From positions 1-5,261 of the forward strand of contig CAJMPK010000110.1 in assembly GCA_905215205.1 (NCBI GenBank): a stretch of 5,261 nucleotides of DNA, written 5' to 3'. This DNA comes from an uncultured bacterium (GTDB lineage Bacteria; Actinomycetota; Coriobacteriia; Coriobacteriales; Coriobacteriaceae). The stretch's first letter is position 1. Each line of letters opens with the position of its first letter. Shown piece by piece: positions 1 through 4,895 of the stretch. Position numbers and translations under genes: made by a program. Under the pieces are notes generated by a model. That model worked only from the letters and a program-made list of their open reading frames with translations. It was not told where the DNA came from and searched no databases.

Positions 1-308
1 CCGCCGCTTTTGTGGGACCAACGGCCGAGGATACCCTGCGTGCGCTGGGCATCGATGCGGCGTTTATCGGCGCCAACGGCATTCTGGATGGCGACGTGTC
101 TACGTCCAACATGGACGAGGGCCGTATCCAGCAGCTCGCCTTTAGCAAGGCCGACTCGCGCTATCTGATCGCCGACTCCAGCAAGATCGGCAAGCGCGAC
201 TTCTACACCTTCTGCCGCCTGGACAATTTGGACGCCGTGGTGTGCGAGCCGGGTATTACCGCCGAGGATCGCGCCGCCATCGAGGAACACACGCAGGTCA
301 TCTGCTAG
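1..308 (+). CDS. DeoR/GlpR-family transcriptional regulator, C-terminal part (5' truncated)
   Basis: The reading frame is open from the window edge (codon phase starts at base 3) to TAG at 306-308, giving about 101 C-terminal residues. The peptide has the signature of the DeoR-family sugar-phosphate-binding domain (DeoRC, ISOCOT fold): FVGPTAEDTLRALGIDAAFIG, then GANGI, a T-S-N-x-x-E segment, and IADSSKIGKRDF leading into LDNLDAVVCEPGI. In this family the domain binds a phosphorylated sugar and controls an N-terminal winged helix-turn-helix, which would lie upstream of the window. Full-length members are about 250 residues, so 60% or so is missing. GTG at 12 is in frame but lies inside the conserved domain, so it is not the start. 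The target operon is presumably further left. The gene converges on the toxin gene with about 100 bp between the stops. Family assignment is secure; the inducer is unknown. Confidence 0.88.
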   Translation, partial: AAFVGPTAEDTLRALGIDAAFIGANGILDGDVSTSNMDEGRIQQLAFSKADSRYLIADSSKIGKRDFYTFCRLDNLDAVVCEPGITAEDRAAIEEHTQVIC

Positions 309-406
309 CTAACGCTGCAGGCGATACGTCTGCCCTCTACCGGCGCGGGGATTATCGCTTCACAATGACACGTAAATGCGCTCGGGCCAAGTACTCAGCT
401 TGTGGG

Positions 407-712
407 CTAGACCAGGCGGGCGTAGTCCTGTGACTGATGAAAGATGTGGGCGATATAGATTGTTTCGTGCTCAAACTTGTATAGACACACGTAGTTGTTG
501 ACGGGAAACGATCGGTAATTACGTGCCGCCAGCTCTTGCATGTGCGAGAGGGGACGTAAAAGCGGCTGCTCGCGAAGCAGGTCAAGCTGATATTCAAACT
601 CAGCGACAAAATTGCCTGCTGCACGCGGATTCTTGAGGATTTGAGCAAGGTATCCGAGAATATTCTCGTACTCATATCGCGCGCTTTTGAGGATTACGAC
701 GTTATAGGTCAT
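407..712 (-). CDS. RelE/ParE-family type II toxin
   Basis: A 101-residue basic protein beginning MTYNVVILKSARYEYENI. The layout is that of the RelE/ParE superfamily: an N-terminal beta strand (YNVVILKSA), two helices (about residues 12-50, including the NPRAAGNFVAEFEYQLDLL helix), a linker rich in L and P (LREQPLLRPLS), then the C-terminal sheet YRSFPVNNYVCLYKFEHETIYIAHIFHQSQDY. The final I-F-H-x-x-Q-D-Y pattern is common in this superfamily. RelE-type members cut mRNA on the ribosome and ParE-type members poison gyrase; sequence alone does not say which applies here. The ATG lies inside the end of the antitoxin gene (11-nt overlap) and is preceded only by a weak purine stretch (GAGAAAAAT), so translation is probably coupled to the antitoxin. 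Codons are more AT-rich than in the lac genes, suggesting acquisition by transfer. Confidence 0.82.
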   Translation of the reverse strand: MTYNVVILKSARYEYENILGYLAQILKNPRAAGNFVAEFEYQLDLLREQPLLRPLSHMQELAARNYRSFPVNNYVCLYKFEHETIYIAHIFHQSQDYARLV

Positions 713-968
713 ATTTTTCTCGTATCGAAGCCGCGAAAGATTCGTAGTCGCTGTAGTCGCCTTGCGATATTTCGTCTTCTGCCAACATCATACGAGACAA
801 CAGTTTTGCCTTGGCGATTTCTTCTTGCATGAGGCGATACTGGTCGCTGCTGATGCAGTGCATGGCCTCGTAGCCGTTCTTAGTTACGGTGACGTCGCGC
901 TCAGACTCAACAAGCGTGGTGAATGCAGCAGTGTCCTTCATATCTCGGACGGGCACACAAGCTGACAT
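702..968 (-). CDS. Phd/YefM-family antitoxin
   Basis: An 88-residue protein starting MSACVPVRDMKDTAAFTTLV. The N-terminal half has the Phd/YefM DNA-binding pattern: V-P-V-R-D-M-K-D-T-A at about residues 5-14, then a short helix, then DVTVTKNGYEAMHCISSDQYRLM, matching the family's usual 'vtkNGy-a-vlis-ey' strand-turn-helix. The C-terminal half (residues 50-88) is polar and acidic, ending SDYESFAASIREKYDL; in this family that part is disordered and wraps the toxin to neutralise it. A longer in-frame version from ATG at 1004 exists, but ATG at 968 sits 5 nt after a strong AAGGAGG and opens directly into the conserved domain, so it is preferred. It is the first gene of the operon. Family members repress their own promoter, so autoregulation is expected here. 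Confidence 0.83.
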   Translation of the reverse strand: MSACVPVRDMKDTAAFTTLVESERDVTVTKNGYEAMHCISSDQYRLMQEEIAKAKLLSRMMLAEDEISQGDYSDYESFAASIREKYDL

Positions 969-973
969 GGGTA

Positions 974-980
974 CCTCCTT
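974..980 (-). promoter_or_regulatory. Ribosome binding site of the antitoxin gene
   Basis: The minus strand reads AAGGAGG here, 5 nt before ATG at 968. It is an almost full-length Shine-Dalgarno match and decides the start in favour of ATG 968 over the in-frame ATG at 1004, which would place this motif inside the coding region. Confidence 0.8.
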
Positions 981-991
981 TGCGTTGGGAC

Positions 992-1008
992 ACAATTGTA
1001 CCACGGTA
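992..1008 (-). promoter_or_regulatory. Candidate extended -10 promoter and operator-like palindromes of the TA operon
   Basis: On the minus strand TACAAT (995-1000) differs from TATAAT at one position and is preceded by TGG (1001-1003), giving an extended -10 element about 27 nt upstream of the antitoxin start. No convincing -35 is seen at 16-18 nt spacing, which extended -10 promoters can tolerate. Two small palindromes overlap the element: ACAATTGT (992-999) and TACC-AC-GGTA (999-1008). Antitoxins of this family usually bind palindromes across their own -10, so these are plausible autorepression sites. Promoter call moderate, operator call inferential. Confidence 0.45.
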
Positions 1009-1034
1009 TGTTAAAACGTCGGCGTCGTTGGATT

Positions 1035-1091
1035 ATCTCAATCTGTAACAGTTGGGATCGAAAAACTCGGCTAGATGTTACAGATTGAGAT
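1035..1091. repeat. Inverted-repeat unit 1
   Basis: Perfect 16-bp arms (1035-1050 and 1076-1091; left arm ATCTCAATCTGTAACA) around a 25-nt loop. The loop shares TT at positions 2-3, AAA at 12-14 and GCTA at 20-23 with the other two units. The variable arm position is an A-T pair here. Confidence 0.92.
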
Positions 1092-1116
1092 TAAAGGGAT
1101 TGACCTGTGGCGCTTG

Positions 1117-1171
1117 TCTCGATCTGTAACAGTTAGACGGTTAAAAGTGGGCTACGTGTTACAGATTGAGA
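1117..1171. repeat. Inverted-repeat unit 2
   Basis: 15-bp arms (1117-1131 and 1157-1171) around a 25-nt loop. The only imperfection is the fifth base of the left arm, G opposite T. This would be a G-U wobble in a plus-strand RNA but an A-C mismatch in a minus-strand RNA. The loop again carries TT, AAA and GCTA at the same positions. Confidence 0.9.
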
Positions 1172-1189
1172 TATTTCTGCTCGGGCGTT

Positions 1190-1258
1190 CCGTTTGTCTC
1201 GATCTGTAACATTTAAGACCGAAAATCCCTGCTAGATGTTACAGATCGAGACAAACGG
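1190..1258. repeat. Inverted-repeat unit 3, with extended 22-bp arms
   Basis: The longest unit: perfect 22-bp arms (1190-1211 and 1237-1258) around a 25-nt loop. The extra outer bases are CCGTTTG on the left, matched by CAAACGG on the right. The variable arm position is a G-C pair here. Loop positions 2-3 (TT), 12-14 (AAA) and 20-23 (GCTA) match units 1 and 2. It ends 12 bp before the A-tract of the lacG terminator. Confidence 0.92.
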
Positions 1259-1270
1259 CCTGCACGGGCT

Positions 1271-1323
1271 CACCAAAAACAAAAAGGCCGCATGCGAACC
1301 CGTGGAGGGATTCGCATGCGGCC
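1271..1323 (-). terminator. Rho-independent terminator of the lacEG operon
   Basis: Perfect 13-bp stem, GGCCGCATGCGAA at 1286-1298 paired with 1311-1323, around a 12-nt loop that can close further through CCC/GGG. On the minus strand the stem is followed by TTTTTGTTTTTGG (1285-1273). The stem begins 22 bp beyond the lacG stop codon. On the plus strand there is no T tract after the stem, so it acts in the lacG direction only. Confidence 0.93.
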
Positions 1324-1345
1324 GACAGGGGGTATGCGGCAAAAG

Positions 1346-2767
1346 TTAGGCCATAAGCAGGCCGGTCTCCGAGACGTTCTTGTACCAGTACGCGCTCGCC
1401 TTGGGATAGCGCTTCTGGGTCTCAAAGTCGATGTAGAACAGGCCATAACGCTTGTTGTAGCCGTTGGTCCAGGAGAACTGGTCCTGCAGCGACCACACAA
1501 AGTAACCGTCGACGTTCACGCCGCCGTCGATCGCCTTGAGGATCCACGCGAGATGCTGACGCATGTAGTCGATACGAGGGGCGTCATCGATAAAGCCGTC
1601 CTCGAAGTCGTCCTTATAGCCCATGCCGTTCTCGGTGATGTAGATCTTCTTGTAGTTGGGGTAATCGTTCTTAATTCGCAGCAGCAGATCGTACAGGCCC
1701 TCGGGATAGATGATCCAGTCCCAATCGGTGGTGGGTATGCCTTCGCGCACGCATGACTCGCCCACGCCCTTGAGGAACCAGCGCGAGGAGCCCTTGTCGC
1801 CGGTGCCATTGTGGTTGATGTCGTTTTCGCCCTCGGCGGCACGCAGGAACTGGCACTTGTAGGTGTTGACGCCCAGGCAATCGTTGTAGGGGAGCGCGGC
1901 GGTCAGCGCGGCGATGTCCTCGTCGCGGACGTCGAGCTCGCCGCCGGCGATATGGGCCAGCTTGGTCGCAGCCTCCATGGTGTCGGCTGCATAGTGGCCG
2001 CGGAAGGTGGCGTCGAGTACCCAGCGGTTGTTGATGACGTCGGCCATGCGAGCTGCCTCGCAGTCGGCAGCGTTGTTGGGGTCGAGGGGATACTTGGGCT
2101 CCAGGTTCTGGACAATGCCGATCTCGCCCTCAAAGCCGCCCTCATGGAAGGCGACGACAGCCTTGGCGTGGGCCACCATCATGTTGTGCATGAGCTGGAA
2201 GGCCTTGTCCAGGCGATACTTCTCGCCGTGCGGCCAGTTGCCGACGATAAAGCTGCCCTCGGCGGTCGCGGGAATCTCGTTAAAGGTAAACCAGTGCTTG
2301 ACCTCGGTGAACTCGGCAAAGCAGAACTTGGCGTACTCGACAAAGGCGTCGATCGTCGTGCGCGTCAGGAAGCCCTCGCCGCCGTTCTGGTAAAAGACTT
2401 CGGGCGTATCGAAGTGATCGAGCGTGACATAGGGGATAACGCCGGCTTTATTGCAGGTGGCAAAGAGCTCGTGATAGAAGGCGACACCCTCGGGGTTGAT
2501 CTCGCCAGTACCGTTGGGGAAGATGCGGCTCCAAGCGATGGAGACACGGATACCGTTGATGCCGAAGCGCTGGCACAGGTCGATATCGACCGGGTACTTG
2601 TTGTAGAAATCGCTTGCGGGATCGGGGGAGAAGCGACCCTGAGCTGCCAGGAAATCGTCCCAGGGCACTTTGCCCTTGCCGTGCGTGCGGGTCTCGCCCT
2701 CAACCTGGTAAGCGGCGGTGGCGCCGCCAAACACAAAGCCGTCGGGGAACTGCATGGGGTTGGTCAT
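1346..2767 (-). CDS. lacG: 6-phospho-beta-galactosidase (GH1)
   Basis: A 473-residue glycoside hydrolase family 1 enzyme, the normal LacG length (about 468-475). It hydrolyses lactose 6-phosphate, made by PTS import, to glucose and galactose 6-phosphate in the cytoplasm. It opens with PDGFVFGGATAAYQVEG, carrying Gln21 of the sugar pocket. The catalytic acid/base is Glu164 (TFNEI) and the nucleophile Glu379 (YITENGMGY). His118 lies in the LDHFDTP motif. The phosphate-binding segment S432-W433-x-N-G-Y-x-K439-R-Y441 has the Ser/Lys/Tyr set used for the 6-phosphate. Regions such as TDWDWII, DYPNYKKIYITENG and YGLFYIDFETQKRYP recall lactococcal and staphylococcal LacG more than BglA-type 6-phospho-beta-glucosidases. 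ATG 2767 follows AAAGGA with 6-nt spacing. It is the second gene of the operon, 75 bp after lacE, and is followed by the terminator. A residual chance remains that it prefers other phospho-beta-glycosides. Confidence 0.92.
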   Translation of the reverse strand: MTNPMQFPDGFVFGGATAAYQVEGETRTHGKGKVPWDDFLAAQGRFSPDPASDFYNKYPVDIDLCQRFGINGIRVSIAWSRIFPNGTGEINPEGVAFYHELFATCNKAGVIPYVTLDHFDTPEVFYQNGGEGFLTRTTIDAFVEYAKFCFAEFTEVKHWFTFNEIPATAEGSFIVGNWPHGEKYRLDKAFQLMHNMMVAHAKAVVAFHEGGFEGEIGIVQNLEPKYPLDPNNAADCEAARMADVINNRWVLDATFRGHYAADTMEAATKLAHIAGGELDVRDEDIAALTAALPYNDCLGVNTYKCQFLRAAEGENDINHNGTGDKGSSRWFLKGVGESCVREGIPTTDWDWIIYPEGLYDLLLRIKNDYPNYKKIYITENGMGYKDDFEDGFIDDAPRIDYMRQHLAWILKAIDGGVNVDGYFVWSLQDQFSWTNGYNKRYGLFYIDFETQKRYPKASAYWYKNVSETGLLMA

Positions 2768-2801
2768 GAGTCATCCTTTCTGTGGGATAGGAATAGGGAG
2801 A

Positions 2802-2828
2802 GGTGCCCGAACTGGGGATCCGGGCACC
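2802..2828 (-). repeat. Intercistronic stem-loop between lacE and lacG
   Basis: An 8-bp perfect inverted repeat (GGTGCCCG at 2802-2809 with CGGGCACC at 2821-2828) and an 11-nt loop, lying in the 75-bp gap between lacE and lacG. No T tract follows it on either strand, so it is not a classical terminator. It could mark an mRNA processing site or protect a transcript end and so adjust LacE:LacG ratios. The structure is seen; the role is inferred. Confidence 0.55.
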
Positions 2829-2842
2829 AACAGAGGGAGGAA

Positions 2843-4621
2843 CTAGTCGAGGTTCTCGCGGAGCCACTTGATGGCGCCAGCGGGGTCGCGGGTAAGGTCG
2901 ATATATTCCTTACCGCGGGGAGCGAGCAGCTTAATGCCCAGACGATCGGTGTCGGCCTTCATGTCGTTGTAGTAGCTACGAACCTGCGGGGCGAGCACGA
3001 TGACGTCGTACTGATCCATGATGGCAGTGTGCTGACCATAGGCACCGGCAGAGGAAGCGATGTTCTCTCCGGTCTGCGCGGCACCTTCCTTGATGGCGTT
3101 GGCAAGCATGGCGGAGGTGCCGGCGCCAGCGCACAGGACGAGGACCTTCAGGCCATCGACATCCTTTTTGGCGGATGCATCGGCGGCAGGCTCGGGCTGA
3201 TCGGCGACAGGCTTGCTGTCGGTGGCAGCGGCGGTCGTCTCGACGGAAGCGGTAGTCTGCTCGACAGCGGGCGCAGAGGCGTTGGCGGCGATGGCAGCGG
3301 CACCATCGGACTCAAGACCCAGCTCGGCGGCGCGCTCGGCCTCCTGGTCGCAGAGCAGCTTATCGTATGCCTTCAAAAACGGCAGGTAGATGATGGCGTC
3401 CAGCAAGATGATGATCGCGACAAATACCAGGGCGATAAGCTGGAAGTTTGTGGTAATGAAGATGCCGATGGGGGCAGGGGTAGCCCAAGGCACCACGAAG
3501 GAGAAGCCGTTCATGCCCACGTTATCGATAAAGAACTTGGCAACACTCACGTTGACGCAGCCGGCGGCAACAAAGGGGATGAGCATGTAGGGGTTAAGGA
3601 TCATCGGCGCGCCAAAGAGCAGCGGTTCGTTGACGGCGAAGGCAACAGGAACGATCGAGGCCTTGCCGACGGCTTTGAGCTGCTTGGACTTCATAAAGAG
3701 AATCAGCAGAAGCGGCACGATGAACGTGGCGCCGGTGCCGCCGAACTCACCCACGAGCGACATGTTAAAGGTGAGGGAGTGGGCGGGGTGACCACCGGCC
3801 AGCAGAACCTGCAGGTTCTCGGCCTGGTTGGCAAGACGGATGGGGTCGATGCCCGGCTGGACGATCGAGGGGCCGTGGACGCCGATGAACCAGAAGAACG
3901 CGGTGGCTGCCTGGATAAGGATAAGGCCAGGATAGGTTTCTGCAGCGGTAAAGAGCGGGGAGAGCAGTTTGATAAGCAGCTCGGAGAACGGAACGCCCAT
4001 GAGGTTGCGCACGACGACATCGATGATGCCGCAGATGATGACGGCGCCGCCAAAGGGGATGATGTCGCGGAAGTTCTGAGCGATGGCGCCCGGGACCTCC
4101 TTGGGCAGCTTAATGGTCAGATCGCGCGAGACACAGAATTTGTAGACCCACACGGTGATGAACGCGGCGATATAGGCCGAGAACAGACCGCGCGTGCCCA
4201 TGCTGGTGCAATCGAAGACCGAAAGTTCGGAGCCGTTGAACTTGGTGGTGAACTGCGTGACTGCGAGCAGCAGCATGCTGCACTGGGCGGCCACCATGGT
4301 GGAACCGTCGTTGAGCACTTTGCCGGCGGGCATACGACGGTTCATGGATGCCGTGAAGTTCTTGGCAGTGGTGCCGGCAACCATGATGCCCATGACGCCC
4401 ATGGTGAAGTTGTAGAGCTTGTTGCACCAGTCGATGAGCGGCTGGGGCAGCGTGACGCCGACTACGCCGGGAAGGGTGGCAATGAGCAGAAAGATCGAAG
4501 AGGTGAGGACAATGGGCATACACCCAAGGAATCCGTCCTTGATGGCCTGGAGGTATATGTTCCTCGAGATCTTCTCAAAGAACGGTTGATGCTTTTCGAG
4601 CATCTTTACGATGGCGTCCAT
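2843..4621 (-). CDS. lacE: Lactose-type PTS transporter EIICB
   Basis: A 592-residue membrane permease with a fused EIIB domain, slightly longer than typical LacE (about 565-590). It transports lactose across the cytoplasmic membrane and phosphorylates it. The EIIC domain spans about residues 1-420. It starts MDAIVKMLEKHQPFFEKISR, as in LacE/CelB-family proteins, and has repeated hydrophobic segments. It also carries the conserved FFWFIGVHGPSIV loop (His249) and the FAVNEPLLFG motif (Glu332). A flexible Ala/Pro/Thr/Glu-rich linker of about 65 residues (425-489) leads to EIIB (490-592), whose phosphocysteine is Cys497 in KVLVLCAGAGTSAM. The ending LAPQVRSYYNDMKADTDRLGIKLL resembles LacE. ATG 4621 follows AAGGAG with 4-nt spacing. 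No EIIA (LacF) gene is in the window, so the phosphate donor must come from elsewhere. Co-transcription with lacG supports lactose rather than cellobiose as substrate. Confidence 0.9.
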   Translation of the reverse strand: MDAIVKMLEKHQPFFEKISRNIYLQAIKDGFLGCMPIVLTSSIFLLIATLPGVVGVTLPQPLIDWCNKLYNFTMGVMGIMVAGTTAKNFTASMNRRMPAGKVLNDGSTMVAAQCSMLLLAVTQFTTKFNGSELSVFDCTSMGTRGLFSAYIAAFITVWVYKFCVSRDLTIKLPKEVPGAIAQNFRDIIPFGGAVIICGIIDVVVRNLMGVPFSELLIKLLSPLFTAAETYPGLILIQAATAFFWFIGVHGPSIVQPGIDPIRLANQAENLQVLLAGGHPAHSLTFNMSLVGEFGGTGATFIVPLLLILFMKSKQLKAVGKASIVPVAFAVNEPLLFGAPMILNPYMLIPFVAAGCVNVSVAKFFIDNVGMNGFSFVVPWATPAPIGIFITTNFQLIALVFVAIIILLDAIIYLPFLKAYDKLLCDQEAERAAELGLESDGAAAIAANASAPAVEQTTASVETTAAATDSKPVADQPEPAADASAKKDVDGLKVLVLCAGAGTSAMLANAIKEGAAQTGENIASSAGAYGQHTAIMDQYDVIVLAPQVRSYYNDMKADTDRLGIKLLAPRGKEYIDLTRDPAGAIKWLRENLD

Positions 4622-4697
4622 AGAGCTCCTTTGCTACTTGATGCGCGATGCATGTGGATGGAACTGGTCGTCGATGGATGGTCAGGACTGCCCGGAA

Positions 4698-4718
4698 GCC
4701 TTCCTGCTTAAGGAAGGC
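4698..4718 (-). repeat. Hairpin in the lacE upstream region
   Basis: GCCTTCCT (4698-4705) pairs perfectly with AGGAAGGC (4711-4718) around a 5-nt loop, 77 bp upstream of the lacE start and directly beside the operator palindrome. No T tract follows, so it is not a terminator, and I see no match to a BglG-type antiterminator site. If the promoter overlaps the operator, this hairpin would lie at the 5' end of the lacE mRNA and could stabilise it. Confidence 0.45.
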
Positions 4719-4722
4719 ATTG

Positions 4723-4746
4723 CGAAATGACAACGTTGTCATTTCG
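4723..4746. promoter_or_regulatory. LacI-type operator palindrome upstream of lacE
   Basis: A perfect 24-bp palindrome with half-site CGAAATGACAAC and a central C-G step (4734/4735), the layout bound by LacI-family dimers. The core TGACAACGTTGTCA (4728-4741) also fits every fixed position of the cre consensus TGWNANCGNTNWCA. It lies about 100 bp upstream of lacE and between the divergent lacE and LacI-family genes, so it most likely controls lacEG, and perhaps the regulator itself. The exact lacE promoter hexamers are not clear; TTGTCA-like sequences inside the palindrome could contribute to one. Confidence 0.8.
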
Positions 4747-4748
4747 TT

Positions 4749-4759
4749 AATGACAACGT
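4749..4759. promoter_or_regulatory. Repeated operator half-site
   Basis: AATGACAACGT here is an exact 11-bp direct repeat of 4726-4736 in the main palindrome, displaced by 23 bp, or about two helical turns. The right half is degenerate (AAGACATT instead of TGTCATT), so it looks like a weak second operator that could be bound cooperatively on the same DNA face. Repeat seen; function inferred. Confidence 0.5.
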
Positions 4760-4848
4760 AAGACATTTTTGGAAGAGCAACAAGGATATACGGGTGAGTG
4801 GTCGATATTGTTCGGTAAACGGTTGATTTATCAGTCAGGCAGGTAGTG

Positions 4849-4854
4849 TATGCT
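4849..4854 (+). promoter_or_regulatory. Candidate -10 box for the LacI-family gene
   Basis: TATGCT lies 41 nt upstream of the proposed GTG start. The nearest -35-like hexamer, TTGATT (4823-4828), is 20 nt away, which is longer than optimal. Weak call, offered because no better promoter is visible in the 150 bp before the gene. Confidence 0.25.
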
Positions 4855-4886
4855 AGAACGCAAAAACAAGCGATGTAAAACCGACT

Positions 4887-4890
4887 GGAG
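4887..4890 (+). promoter_or_regulatory. Ribosome binding site deciding a GTG start
   Basis: GGAG ends 5 nt before GTG at 4896 but 14 nt before the in-frame ATG at 4905. The spacing favours GTG 4896 as the true start of the LacI-family regulator. Confidence 0.6.
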
Positions 4891-4895
4891 AAGCA

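Larger units (their letters stand above)
1035..1258. repeat. Regular array of three inverted-repeat units (six alternating 15-nt words)
   Basis: The word TCTC(A/G)ATCTGTAACA and its reverse complement alternate six times, starting at 1036, 1076, 1117, 1157, 1197 and 1237. The spacing is therefore 40, 41, 40, 40 and 40 nt. Neighbouring words can pair as three local hairpins (1:2, 3:4, 5:6) or, alternatively, as 2:3 and 4:5. The array fills the gap between the TA promoter and the lacG terminator and contains no credible coding frame. It resembles REPIN/BIME-like palindromic repeat clusters, though no element I can name. It is not a standard CRISPR array because the repeats alternate in orientation and are too short. 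Confidence 0.9.

Noticed and set aside
309..406. Terminator between the converging DeoR-type and toxin genes
   Set aside because: Only weak pairings are visible (for example GCGATA with TATCGC, and CCAAG with CTTG), with long or imperfect stems and no T tract on either strand.
242..433. Small plus-strand open frame overlapping the end of the DeoR-type gene
   Set aside because: It is a shifted-frame shadow with Arg-rich, low-complexity sequence, and no homology is recognisable.
1035..1258. CRISPR array
   Set aside because: The repeated words are only 15 nt, alternate in orientation and are separated by loops with shared bases. There is no constant-orientation repeat and no cas gene.
1811..4711. 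A 966-codon open frame on the plus strand, antisense to lacG and lacE
   Set aside because: It runs across both genes and the gap between them, has a biased G/V/D/E/H-rich composition with no recognisable domain, and lacks a gene-like start context. It is explained by the GC-biased codons of the true genes on the other strand.
4575..4766. Small minus-strand open frame upstream of lacE, as a possible leader peptide
   Set aside because: It overlaps the lacE start out of frame, covers the operator and hairpin, and has no ribosome binding site of note.
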